Assembly (NCBI RefSeq): GCF_000830885.1
Contig: NZ_CP006951.1
Span: 62,001-126,000, forward strand
Source of the DNA: Dehalococcoides mccartyi CG5
GTDB lineage: Bacteria; Chloroflexota; Dehalococcoidia; Dehalococcoidales; Dehalococcoidaceae
Length of the DNA: 64,000 nt
Direction: 5' to 3'
Each line of letters begins with the position of its first letter. Position 1 is the stretch's first letter. Below, piece by piece: positions 1 through 7,875 of the stretch. The notes below the pieces were generated by a model that did no database searches, had not been told where the DNA came from, and saw only the letters and a list, made by a program, of their open reading frames with translations. The position numbers were made by a program, and so were the translations under genes.

Positions 1-1
1 G

Positions 2-85
2 GGCGAGAGGAATCCTTCGCTCAAGAATATTTATGCCATTTCCAGGGCCCTCAAAGTGCCAGTTTCAGATCTCTTTAAGACCTAA
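2..85 (+). CDS. XRE-family HTH regulator, C-terminal fragment (gene starts before the window)
   Basis: An open frame enters from the left edge and ends at TAA 83-85. It encodes GERNPSLKNIYAISRALKV followed by PVSDLFKT. This is the typical end of a Cro/C1-type helix-turn-helix domain, where 'P.L..I..IAkaL.vp..dLf' forms the last helices. Only the last 27 residues are visible, so the N-terminus and any partner domain are unknown. The two palindromes just downstream could be its operator, but that is inference. Confidence 0.6.
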   Translation, partial: GERNPSLKNIYAISRALKVPVSDLFKT

Positions 86-149
86 CCAGCCTCTAAAGCT
101 TATTCAATTCTCACCCTTAGCGCTGCAAATTGCCCTTTATTATGACCAT

Positions 150-196
150 ACAAAAGGTTCTTTTGTAAACTATCAAACGGTAATTACTGTTTGATA
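150..196. promoter_or_regulatory. Two adjacent palindromes in the 86-463 intergenic stretch
   Basis: ACAAAAG-GTT-CTTTTGT spans 150-166. TATCAAAC-(10 bp)-GTTTGATA spans 171-196. Both have perfect arms (7 and 8 bp). They lie directly downstream of the XRE fragment and about 270 bp upstream of the small gene at 464. The first has no strong U-tract on either side, so regulator-binding sites are more likely than a terminator. The rest of 86-463 is AT-rich, with no gene recognised. Confidence 0.45.
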
Positions 197-463
197 AAAT
201 GCCCAGATAGACGTGTCAAACCCAATTACTTAGGCTAAAATAGAAATTGAGGGGGTTATTTTTTGAGGGGGTAGGTGATATCCTAGTTTCAAAATCCCTA
301 TGTATAACTTGGTAAGGCATCTAGATCTTGTTAAAGGATTATCACAGGACAAAATATATCGATAATAATAACGGTAGTAATATGAGAAAGAATAGCGCTT
401 TTATATGAGTGACTGTTTTCATAATGGTATCGATATTAATTACTGATGCAAGAGGAGAATACA

Positions 464-706
464 ATGAGTATTGAACCTAGTGAAGAGGATAAGAAAGCAA
501 TTGAAATTGCACGTAAATTTAATATTAGACTTGGTACTCTAAAATGCACCGTATTTGATTTATTTGAACATGGTTACTTGTGTCATGAGGTTAAGTTTAT
601 TCTAAATAATAGTATTGGTGACCCGTATGACAAAATCATATACAAACGGGAGACTATCAGGATGTATTATTCTGAGTGGAAATCTAAAAAGCAGCAGATG
701 CATTAG
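464..706 (+). CDS. Small hypothetical protein with a possible HTH segment
   Basis: This gene encodes 80 residues. I chose ATG 464 rather than an in-frame ATG 18 bp upstream because AGGAGAA (453-459) sits at the right distance from it. I do not recognise the family. The middle (LFEHGYLCHEVKFIL) and the end (RETIRMYYSEWK) look like two helices of a small DNA-binding or recombinase-type HTH, in which a 'GY...EI' helix is followed by 'R.TI..Y...WK'. No signal peptide, membrane segment or cysteine cluster is present. It lies in an rdh-associated accessory region between an XRE fragment and the convergent cbiZ gene. The function is unknown and a regulatory role is only a guess. Confidence 0.55.
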   Translation: MSIEPSEEDKKAIEIARKFNIRLGTLKCTVFDLFEHGYLCHEVKFILNNSIGDPYDKIIYKRETIRMYYSEWKSKKQQMH

Positions 707-747
707 TTAATTAAGGTTTAATTCATTGGATAATACATCAAATACCC

Positions 748-1512
748 CTAGTACCCCCGGCAGTTCCTGATAGCCTGTTTGACGGCTCTGGTGGTTGCTC
801 TGGCCATCATCTCCCCCAGTTTGGTATGCCCGCCTACATAAGTGTATTTTCCACCTGTGCCTGATACAGTAATTATCTGGTCTGTACCCGTACCGGTTGC
901 CTGCCACTCTGGATGTGCCGCACTCCGTATATCCAGCTCCTGCAAGGCTACGTTCTTGGCTTCGGTCAGGGTAATGTATGAAGATGCCAGGGTGGGTGTC
1001 TCAAGGCTTGAGCCGGTCAGCAGGATAACATTAATCGTGCCTATCTTCTCAAACTTGCCGTTACGCTCTATGCCGCTGGCTTCATCACAGCCTATCCGCA
1101 TGGCATTGGTCTTAACTCCGGCGGTGGCAAAGGCCAACACCCAGAATTCCTCATAGGTTTCTTCCGCCCAGGCTATATTGTCCTGGTCTACCCCGGTAGA
1201 TAGGAATGAGACATTATCCAGGTCTGTATCGTATCTTTTGAGGACTTCTTCCAGTACTACCGAGTAGGCTGTTTGCCAGTCTGCCGAGTTGTCATGCATA
1301 AAGTCCCAGAGTTCGGGGGGGATATGGGTATTGAGTATATATTTGGCTTTGCCCAATCCGGTGCGGGTGGAGAGTATATTCCTTTCCTCCGGCAGTTCTA
1401 TAACCAGAGTATTGGTGGATACTCCCAGAGCTTTATGATAGGCAATGCCTGCTCTTACCCCGTGGAAACAGCCCAGCTCTTTGTAAGTATCTATTTTAAG
1501 TTCTTGTAACAC
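748..1512 (-). CDS. cbiZ: Adenosylcobinamide amidohydrolase-like protein CbiZ
   Basis: This protein of about 254 residues belongs to the CbiZ family. CbiZ hydrolyses the amide bond that attaches the aminopropanol/nucleotide loop of corrinoids, so that salvaged corrinoids can be rebuilt with a preferred lower ligand. The family-typical core is visible as 'FATAGVKTNAMRIG' followed by 'DEAS', then an 'INVILLTGSSL' strand and a 'LTEAKNVALQEL' helix. I chose GTG 1512 because a GGAGG (1519-1523 on the complement) lies 6 bases upstream. An in-frame start 36 bp further upstream has no such site. The gene is on the same strand as the lipoprotein and rdhBA genes to its right. That fits corrinoid remodelling for reductive dehalogenases, since D. 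mccartyi cannot make corrinoid de novo and often carries cbiZ near rdh loci. Confidence 0.85.
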   Translation of the reverse strand: MLQELKIDTYKELGCFHGVRAGIAYHKALGVSTNTLVIELPEERNILSTRTGLGKAKYILNTHIPPELWDFMHDNSADWQTAYSVVLEEVLKRYDTDLDNVSFLSTGVDQDNIAWAEETYEEFWVLAFATAGVKTNAMRIGCDEASGIERNGKFEKIGTINVILLTGSSLETPTLASSYITLTEAKNVALQELDIRSAAHPEWQATGTGTDQIITVSGTGGKYTYVGGHTKLGEMMARATTRAVKQAIRNCRGY

Positions 1513-1588
1513 CTTGTTCCTCCAAATTATGCTTGATTCTTCAGCCAACTAAAAAACAGTCCCCTCCTAAAAACAAGTGATACAAGCT

Positions 1589-2041
1589 TCAATTTATCGT
1601 AAAATATTCAGTCACTAATTCGCGGAATCCCAAATACATTGTTACCCTGTAATCACCTTTGGCAAAACCACCAGCCGGTTTATCCAGAGAGAGAGTCTGA
1701 GGTATGAGATTACCTATGCCGACGCCTTCCCAAGTACCGATAATTTCTTCTCCGTAAAACCATCTAACAAACAGTGTCGTGCAACAAATGTCCGGCACTA
1801 TAAAAGTGCAATAGATTTTAGGTGTTTCGACCGTAAATTCATGAGTAAGCTGAATTGGATTACCATTTTCGTCAATAGCAGCGGATAAAACTGCTTCGTC
1901 AATTTGTACCAAAGTATCCGGGCAAACTTCAGGTATCTGTTCAGGTTGCTCAATTATATTCTTACTATTTGCACAGGCAGCTAATAACCCTATTGAGAAT
2001 ATACTGATGAAAGTGAGCGCAAATCTAATCAATCTATGCAT
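1589..2041 (-). CDS. Putative lipoprotein of unknown function
   Basis: This protein has 150 residues. Its N-terminus is a classic lipoprotein signal: MHR, then a hydrophobic stretch to IGLLAAC, where LAAC is the lipobox and Cys22 the expected lipidation site. The mature part is short and rich in beta-type segments (EFTVETPKIYCTFIVP, TLSLDKPAGGFAKGDYRVTMYLG). It contains several Cys, including a vicinal pair in 'DICCTTLF'. The second half resembles an Ig-like or CARDB-like extracellular fold ('GEEIIGTWEGVGIG ... GDYRVTMYLG'), but I cannot assign a family. It lies between rdhB1 and cbiZ on the same strand and may act at the outer face of the membrane near the dehalogenase. That role is inferred from position only. 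Confidence 0.7.
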   Translation of the reverse strand: MHRLIRFALTFISIFSIGLLAACANSKNIIEQPEQIPEVCPDTLVQIDEAVLSAAIDENGNPIQLTHEFTVETPKIYCTFIVPDICCTTLFVRWFYGEEIIGTWEGVGIGNLIPQTLSLDKPAGGFAKGDYRVTMYLGFRELVTEYFTIN

Positions 2042-2230
2042 TCTTTATCCTTACAATATGCCAATATATGTAATCTGGAAATTTGGGCATCAGAAGTTTT
2101 CTGGCTTGTTTCTGTTGATAGTATTAACAATATTATTTGGGAATCACCTAAATTACCTTGGAGATTAAGCAATTTTACGTTAGCTTACAATTGTAAGTGT
2201 TGAATCATAGTATACCCCTTGTATTAAATA

Positions 2231-2254
2231 AGCGGGGGAAACTACTCCCCCGCT
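2231..2254 (-). terminator. Rho-independent terminator of rdhA1-rdhB1
   Basis: AGCGGGGGA (2231-2239) pairs perfectly with TCCCCCGCT (2246-2254) across a 6-base loop. Read on the minus strand it is followed by TTATTTAAT. It sits 24 bp beyond the rdhB1 stop, so the lipoprotein and cbiZ probably have their own promoter. Confidence 0.8.
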
Positions 2255-2277
2255 TGGATAAGTACAGGAAATCTGGC

Positions 2278-2550
2278 TTAGGCTTTTTTGATTCTTCTGG
2301 CAGCTAATTGCCAAGTTAATGCCAGCAAAATCAGAGATGGTAAACCAGTCACCAGCAGAAACATGGTGGCGGCTTTGGGTTCTATTTCAACATAACTGCC
2401 CAAATAATTCTGGACAGTAAAAAGCAACAATGCCAATCCTGCAATCCCCAATAGCCATTCGTACCAGGTAAGCTTGAAGTTACGGCGTTTCTGTAGCCAC
2501 ATAAAACCTAAAAATAAAGCTCCAACTAACAGCCCGATAATAAACCACAT
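2278..2550 (-). CDS. rdhB: Reductive dehalogenase membrane anchor RdhB1
   Basis: This hydrophobic protein of 90 residues has three membrane segments: near residues 2-18, 33-52 and 63-83. It ends in the basic tail AARRIKKA. Size, topology and the 'WYEWLLGI' and 'LFTVQNYLGSYVEIEPKAA' signatures match the RdhB family, which is thought to hold RdhA at the outer face of the cytoplasmic membrane. It follows rdhA1 by 32 bp on the same strand, which is the standard rdhAB order. It is closely similar in pattern to the second copy at 20316-20582. Confidence 0.93.
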   Translation of the reverse strand: MWFIIGLLVGALFLGFMWLQKRRNFKLTWYEWLLGIAGLALLLFTVQNYLGSYVEIEPKAATMFLLVTGLPSLILLALTWQLAARRIKKA

Positions 2551-2582
2551 AATTTTTTACCTTCCGAAGATATTTTTCCTGA

Positions 2583-4031
2583 TTAATTGTAATAGGCGTC
2601 ATTATCGTAATGAATGCCATTTACAGGGAATGAATTTGTCCACCATTCTTCAATGGTATCTTCAGGTTTAAGACCATAACCAAATCCTTTGTCCATATTT
2701 ACAAAAAAGCTATTAAGCATTGTAGTTTTGGCAAGAGTAGCTTTAACAATTTCGTGGACACTGGAAGCATCATCCTTGCTGAAGACACAAACCGCTTGGC
2801 AAACGCCGCAATAGGTATCTGATTCATTCCAATAGCGATTACATTTGAAATGGTCAAATGGCCAGTTATTTAAACCGGGATTATTGAAAAGGTTTGGTTT
2901 GACCGAATCATAAGGTTTAACTATATCCCATGTTAGTTCTGTCTCTTTTGACAATGCACCGGAAGGGCAAAGATCAGCGCATTTTTTGCAGGTAATACAA
3001 AACTTCTTGGCACCGAAATCTATAGGCTTTTTGGGGGCTACCGGCAGATTTACAATATTCATAGTTGACTGGCGAATCATAGGTCCCCAACCCGGAGTTA
3101 TCAAATGTGCCAAACGGCCTAGTTCGCCAAGCCCAGACATAACGCCCCAACCAACAATCGGGCCGTTGCCCAGTAGATTCTGGCTGACAGAAAAATAGCC
3201 CAGCACTTTAAGGAATGCCTGTAAACGCCACTGTGCTATATCACAGTTGTCATAAGCTTGTCCGGCTGCTCCATCAGAAAGGTACCCGACCCTACTGGAA
3301 GTATCCAATGATTGTCTTACAGTATGCACTACTGCATAAATACCAGTATCCGGAATAATTACCTTGTTTGAAGCACTGTTGAAAGAAGGCTTTGGTGCTT
3401 CTTCAAAGATTATGTCGGGGTATGTTCCTTGAGGCATCTGTGCCCATATCATCTTGCGGGTGTTTTCATTTATCTCGGCAAAACTAACACTAGATGCGCC
3501 AAAGAAGCGCAATGCCTGAGTGATCATATTGGAAGCTTCCTCGGGTGTGCCTTGCCATTTGGGAACCCCCAACATTTCAGGGGTAGGAACAGTATCCCAA
3601 CCTTCCACCAGATCCTTGGTCAGGTTTGGTTGTGCCATCCGGTACCACACACCAGCCCAACCACCCTCTTTAATTGCCTTATCGCGAAGGGTTTGCCCAG
3701 GCTTGGAAGAACTGGTCATTCGTGCAATAGCTTCTTGTTTTGTCTTGGCTTGAATAGCCTTTACTTCTTCAGTTGTCAAATGGGCGGTAAAGTTGTTATA
3801 ACTGCCGTTCTGGAATCTTTGCAATATATTCCAGTCAATTTCGGTAGTTGGTTGGTCTACTTCTTTTACCCACCAGGGATTAGCATAATCACTTTCAGCT
3901 GAGGTAGATATTACTTCATCCAGATCACGAAACACCGGGGCTACAGCCGCAGTTGTCCCAACTCCGGCTCCTGCCAGACCAAGGGCTTTCATAAAATCCC
4001 TTCTGCTTACTATTGAGTGAAAACTAGACAT
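2583..4031 (-). CDS. rdhA: Reductive dehalogenase catalytic subunit RdhA1
   Basis: This corrinoid and FeS enzyme of 482 residues reductively removes halogens from organohalides as terminal electron acceptor. The Tat signal is clear (SRRDFMKALGLAGAG, residues 9-23). The C-terminal half holds two [4Fe-4S] motifs: C345-x2-C348-x2-C351-x3-C355-P, and C397 with C408-x2-C411-x3-C415. As in most RdhA proteins, no base-off DHxxG corrinoid motif is present. The start is supported by GGAGGAG just upstream. rdhB1 follows, a strong terminator closes the unit, and a two-component system is divergent at 4312. The substrate cannot be told from sequence. Together with the second rdhA at 20614 it forms a pair of related but distinct paralogues. 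Confidence 0.95.
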   Translation of the reverse strand: MSSFHSIVSRRDFMKALGLAGAGVGTTAAVAPVFRDLDEVISTSAESDYANPWWVKEVDQPTTEIDWNILQRFQNGSYNNFTAHLTTEEVKAIQAKTKQEAIARMTSSSKPGQTLRDKAIKEGGWAGVWYRMAQPNLTKDLVEGWDTVPTPEMLGVPKWQGTPEEASNMITQALRFFGASSVSFAEINENTRKMIWAQMPQGTYPDIIFEEAPKPSFNSASNKVIIPDTGIYAVVHTVRQSLDTSSRVGYLSDGAAGQAYDNCDIAQWRLQAFLKVLGYFSVSQNLLGNGPIVGWGVMSGLGELGRLAHLITPGWGPMIRQSTMNIVNLPVAPKKPIDFGAKKFCITCKKCADLCPSGALSKETELTWDIVKPYDSVKPNLFNNPGLNNWPFDHFKCNRYWNESDTYCGVCQAVCVFSKDDASSVHEIVKATLAKTTMLNSFFVNMDKGFGYGLKPEDTIEEWWTNSFPVNGIHYDNDAYYN

Positions 4032-4189
4032 TTACTCCTCCGATATGAATTTGCTTTTGAGATACAGTTTTGAGTTTCATGGAGTTAATTTCTGCTGTCC
4101 ACCTCCTGCACTTTTACAATAGATATTAAATTCAATAAGCATATTAATCATCGTACCAAAGTATTAACGAGTATAAGCAATTGAGAGTC

Positions 4190-4218
4190 TTGGTAGCCTC
4201 CTTAAAGGAGGCTACCAA
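4190..4218. promoter_or_regulatory. Perfect 12-bp stem-loop between rdhA1 and its sensor kinase
   Basis: TTGGTAGCCTCC (4190-4201), loop TTAAA, GGAGGCTACCAA (4207-4218). Neither strand has a U-tract after it, so an ordinary intrinsic terminator is unlikely. It lies 159 bp upstream of the rdhA1 start and 94 bp upstream of the kinase start, in the shared divergent control region. It could be an operator or an untranslated-leader structure. Confidence 0.5.
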
Positions 4219-4299
4219 AGGTGTATTTTAAGAATGAAATCCTAGACTGAGCAGTAATTAGTCTAAAATAGTCTTAGCCTAGAGCTGTATTTTGTATGT

Positions 4300-4305
4300 T
4301 ATAAT
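4300..4305 (+). promoter_or_regulatory. -10 element TATAAT directly in front of the kinase start
   Basis: A perfect TATAAT ends 6 bp before ATG 4312, and no Shine-Dalgarno sequence lies between them. Transcription would start at or next to the ATG, which suggests a leaderless mRNA. No good -35 box is seen at 17 bp, so an activator may be needed. Confidence 0.45.
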
Positions 4306-4311
4306 CCGAGT

Positions 4312-5358
4312 ATGAGTAGAAAAGTGCTTGGCGAAAAACAATTACCAACGCAAGAAGTTTTGCCCGCAAATGATTTGATGATAAGCGGTATCAGAGATTC
4401 GGTATTTATTGCGGATCTAAATGGCAAAATAGTATTTGCTAATGATCAGGCTTGTAAAGTTCACGGATATACAAAAGGCGAATTTAAAGGCCTGAATGTC
4501 ATAGATATAGTCCCACCCGAGCGGGTTAAAGAGGTTATGCCACACATCAACAAAGTCAAAGCACAGGGATATTCTATTCATAATTCAATTCACCGATGTA
4601 AAAATGGTGAAATAAAAATATCAGAGATTTCCTTAAGGCTTATTGAGATGGACAACCATGAATATATCCTGGCATTGTTTAAGGATATATCTGAGTTCCA
4701 AACAAAAATTCAGACTTATGTTGCAGCACAAGAAAAAGAACGGGAGTGGGTTTCAATTGAGATTCACGACAGGATTGTCCAGAATCTGTCTGGGATTTTG
4801 CATCAAATAAATGCTTTGACCCTCTGCAAGAAACCTTTTAATAAGGATAAAAGAGATAAACTGGATGAATTATCGGGGCAATTGAATAATACTATAATTG
4901 AAGCTCGAAGTATTATGCGGGAACTTTACCCAAGCACACTCACTGGGTATGGACTTATCAGGCTAATCCAAGAAGAATCAATTCATCTGCAAGATGAAAT
5001 GCATTGTGAGATAAAGTTTAATCATTCACTGACAAAAGCAGTGCCGCCGTATTTAGAGACAACAATATACCGGATTGTCCATGAGGCTTTATTAAATGCT
5101 AAGAAGTATTCTCAGGCATCACAAATAGTTGTTGATCTTAATAGGACTGATAAAAATATTTCGCTTGACATATGTGATAACGGAATCGGTTTTTGCTTAA
5201 AAAACGTCGATTGGATACGGCCGAGTGGGTTACAAAGTATGCGCCAAAGAGCAGAGATTGTCAGCGGAACATTTTGTATTAGAAGTGGGGTAAAGGGTAC
5301 CTGTATTCATGTTTTGCTGCCTATAATTAATCACATAATGCCTACATTATCACTTTAA
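4312..5358 (+). CDS. Soluble PAS-domain sensor histidine kinase (NarX/DegS class)
   Basis: This kinase of 348 residues has no membrane segment, so it senses a cytoplasmic signal. Residues 21-128 form a PAS domain ('DLNGKIVFANDQACKVHGYTKGE', ending in 'LALFKDISE'). A HisKA_3 dimerisation domain follows with the phospho-acceptor His152 in 'IEIHDRIVQNLSG'. A HATPase_c domain carries the N-box 'HEALLNAKKYS' and the G-box 'DICDNGIGF'. The response regulator starts 17 bp downstream and both are divergent from rdhA1. Soluble PAS kinases beside rdhA are typical of Dehalococcoides, so control of rdhA1 by an organohalide or redox signal is likely. The signal itself is unknown. Confidence 0.9.
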   Translation: MSRKVLGEKQLPTQEVLPANDLMISGIRDSVFIADLNGKIVFANDQACKVHGYTKGEFKGLNVIDIVPPERVKEVMPHINKVKAQGYSIHNSIHRCKNGEIKISEISLRLIEMDNHEYILALFKDISEFQTKIQTYVAAQEKEREWVSIEIHDRIVQNLSGILHQINALTLCKKPFNKDKRDKLDELSGQLNNTIIEARSIMRELYPSTLTGYGLIRLIQEESIHLQDEMHCEIKFNHSLTKAVPPYLETTIYRIVHEALLNAKKYSQASQIVVDLNRTDKNISLDICDNGIGFCLKNVDWIRPSGLQSMRQRAEIVSGTFCIRSGVKGTCIHVLLPIINHIMPTLSL

Positions 5359-5375
5359 CGATATCCGAGGTTAAA

Positions 5376-6056
5376 ATGGGGAATTTATCAGACAATATAC
5401 GTAACCCAATCAGAATATTTATTGTTGATGACCATGAAATAGTGAGACAAGGCCTTAAAGTCATTATTAATCAAGAACAGGACTTTGAATTAGTAGGTGA
5501 ATCAAATGGACAAAAAGGACTCCTGAAGGAAATTGCTGAAGCTCATCCGGATGTATTATTACTGGACATAAGGATTAGTGGTTCAGATGGATTTGATATT
5601 GCTTCACAGCTTAATGAAAAGTTTCCTTCCATAAAAATTCTGATAATTTCCGGATATGAAAGTGAATTGTATTTAGTTGAGGCATTAGATCATAAGGTTA
5701 GCGGATTTATACCGAAGGGGTCTTCGCGAGATTATGTTTGTTCAGCGATTCGCATGGTTGCTCTTGGTGGTACAGTTTGGCACGGAGAGCTATTGTACAG
5801 AGTTATCAGGGGGTTGAGTAGACTAGGGAATGAACCTAATGATACAAAAGTACAAATAGGGAAAAGCCATTTAAAACCTCGCGAATTAAAAGTACTATCA
5901 TTATTGGCCAAAGGGAAGTTAAACAAAGAAATATGCTTCGAACTACAGATATCGATGGATACTGTTAAAAAAGATATACATCAGTTAAAAAGTAAATACG
6001 GAGTGTTTAATCGTACTCAACTTGCTATTATAGCAACTGAGATGCAATTAAAGTAA
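5376..6056 (+). CDS. NarL/LuxR-family response regulator
   Basis: This regulator has 226 residues. The receiver domain (about 12-130) has the acidic pair in 'IVDDHE', the phospho-acceptor Asp64 in 'LLLDIRISG' and the conserved Lys in 'GFIPKGS'. The C-terminal LuxR-type HTH (about 165-222) has 'LKPRELKVLSLLAKGKLNKE' and 'TVKKDIHQLKSKYGV'. A GAGG lies 9 bases before the ATG. It is the cognate partner of the kinase at 4312 (17 bp gap) and probably a transcriptional regulator of rdhA1. The last third is unusually rich in Lys and in A/T codons, like the rest of this accessory region. Confidence 0.92.
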   Translation: MGNLSDNIRNPIRIFIVDDHEIVRQGLKVIINQEQDFELVGESNGQKGLLKEIAEAHPDVLLLDIRISGSDGFDIASQLNEKFPSIKILIISGYESELYLVEALDHKVSGFIPKGSSRDYVCSAIRMVALGGTVWHGELLYRVIRGLSRLGNEPNDTKVQIGKSHLKPRELKVLSLLAKGKLNKEICFELQISMDTVKKDIHQLKSKYGVFNRTQLAIIATEMQLK

Positions 6057-6141
6057 GTGACTTATCATCAGCAAATATAAATTATTGAGGTCAATTTTAT
6101 TGGGAGCATAGGGCTCAAACAGCACCCAATTTATGACGTCT

Positions 6142-7182
6142 TTAACTAATTAGAAATATGAATTGAAAAGTTCTACCTACTGCCACCTCAGCTCCACCAA
6201 GAGTCTCAATAGGTAGAACTTCTTTTCCGTTTTTTAACCCTGGCAGCGGCAATCTGTACTTCAAAGTAGCCTCATTGCCGTTTATCTCTATCTTCTTAAC
6301 AAATGTTTTCAGGAAGGCTTTGCACTCACTGATTTCAGCTTCTGCCAGTAGTTGCTTAAGATCACCTGCATAGGCTTTTACTTGTTCAATTTTAATGCTT
6401 TCACTGCCGCTAGCTAATAACTCAGCCTCAGCCACAATCTTGGATTTCTCAAGGTCAGATTGGCGAGACCTTAAATCCTTGATTCGAGGTGATAGATCAC
6501 TGTAATCAAGTTTGCCGCTCTCAATCGCCTCATACAAACGATTTAACCTCTGCCGAATATCCTCCAGCTCAGTATCAATGACCGCAAGCCTCTCGTTATA
6601 TTGAACTGAAGCTAATTCCAGGTCTTTATTTACCAAAGACACCAGGTTTTCAAGGTTTTCTTCGGTCAATATCCTGGATTTTATCTGGGTAATAACTGCT
6701 GATTCCAGTTTTGATTTGGGTATAGCTTGTCCATTACAGACCTCGTTCCCCTGTTTAAACTTACGGTTACACTGATAATAGAAATGCCGGCCTGATTTAG
6801 CACTGTGCCCGGTTAGGGACGCACCGCAACCGCAAAAGGCCAGCCCGCTTAAGAGATACTGGCTGGGTATTGTCCGGGGGTGGATATTCCCGGGCTGGCG
6901 GGCAGTCATATTCTGCTGTACCCGCTGGAAAACTTCTTTATCTATTATGCCCGGGAAGGCATTTCCCAGTTTGACCCCTTCTCCATTTTTAGAGGCCGGA
7001 CGACCCGCCCTGGCTCCCCAAACCAGAGTTCCGATATAAGCTTCATTAGTTAAAATCTTGTGGACAGTCGTCCTGCCCCAGCGCTCTCCTGCCTTGGTAC
7101 GATATCCCTCGCGGTTAAGAGTAACAGCAATTTCCTTGCATCCTTGGCCTTTATCCGCCAAACCGAAAATGTGCCTGACCGT
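6142..7182 (-). pseudogene. Large serine recombinase, N-terminally truncated
   Basis: About 345 residues remain of a recombinase that normally has 500 or more. The Recombinase domain is visible ('KTVRHIFGLADKGQGCKEIAVTLNREG' split over 7100-7185, then 'TVHKILTNEAYIGTLVWG'). The zinc-ribbon domain has 'LSGLAFCGCGASLTG' and 'YYQCNRKF', with a later 'EVCNG'. A long coiled coil and the C-terminal 'KTFVKKIEING' follow. The catalytic resolvase domain with its nucleophilic Ser is absent. Homology begins at about 7182, where the frame runs straight into an unrelated truncated ATPase. A TTG at 7161 could start a residual ORF, but without the catalytic domain it cannot be an active recombinase. The intact parent would have integrated or excised a mobile island. 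Confidence 0.85.
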
Positions 7183-7480
7183 TTTCTGTCCAGGGAAGGA
7201 ACATCACAGTCTGTTCAGGCGACAATCCGTCGAATTGACCGCGTATGCGAAAGGAGACTGCTTGTTCCTTTGGTTTATCGAATGGTCGGTTAAAGTCAGT
7301 GTCTGACATAGGACTTCTGCCGTATTCGTCTTCCAGAAGCAACTGGCGAATGGCGTCAATGACAGCACTCTTGCCTGAGCCATTTTCACCTACCATGACG
7401 TTCAACCTAGGCGAGAAATTGACTTTGAACTTGGAGCGGAAGTTCTTATATCCTTCAATCTCAAGGTGTTGTAAATACAT
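7151..7480 (-). pseudogene. AAA/OLD-type ATPase, C-terminally truncated
   Basis: The start ATG 7480 is well supported by GGAGGAG 5 bases upstream. About 100 residues follow: 'YLQHLEIEGYKNFRSKFKV', the Walker A 'VGENGSGKS' and 'AVIDAIRQLL'. This is the beginning of a RecF/OLD-like ABC ATPase, which usually needs 400 to 700 residues with a signature motif and Walker B. Here it ends at 7151, and family-like sequence stops near 7183. From there the DNA belongs to the recombinase in another frame. OLD-type ATPases are common in phage-defence islands, so this may be a leftover of an earlier defence gene. Confidence 0.8.
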
Positions 7481-7584
7481 TATTTCTCCTCCTACTACGG
7501 AGACTAACGTGTTCAAACACGGTATTTAAGGGAATAGTAGCACTTTTGAAAGCATAATCAAAGAAAAATCTTAATTCTGGTCGG

Positions 7585-7643
7585 ATTCCCATCCGGAATG
7601 ACGTTGGGTTGAGGGCGTTCGACGCCAAACATTCTGATGGAAT
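7585..7643. repeat. Extended imperfect inverted repeat in the 7481-7875 intergenic region
   Basis: The core GGCGT-TCG-ACGCC (7614-7626) is a perfect 5-bp hairpin. It is flanked by longer imperfect arms: ATTCCCATCCGGAATGACGT on the left, and ATTCTGATGGAAT on the right. The whole can fold into one stem of about 59 nt. It lies about 230 bp upstream of the defence cassette and could be a small repeat element, a mobile-element end or a regulatory RNA structure. Confidence 0.5.
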
Positions 7644-7728
7644 ATGACTTTATTATCTAACGTAAACCTTAGCCTAGCCAGTGTTTCATAGCCTTCTTTT
7701 CTAATACTTGAAAGTTGTTGTCAATATT

Positions 7729-7757
7729 TTGCCATATTTAAATCACTAGTATATAAT
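7729..7757 (+). promoter_or_regulatory. Promoter of the defence cassette
   Basis: TTGCCA (7729-7734), a 17-bp spacer and TATAAT (7752-7757) give a near-consensus sigma-70 promoter. It lies about 120 bp upstream of the first cassette gene at 7876. I see no equally good promoter between the next genes, apart from the possible room at 15164-15287. Confidence 0.6.
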
Positions 7758-7875
7758 CGGCTAACAGCTACTTTGCGTCAGTACAATTATCGCTAGGATT
7801 ACTTCACGGACATTTAGCTCGATTATTTATCACATCCTCGCAGATTGTTGCGAATAGTTCTTAAAGGAGTTGCAA

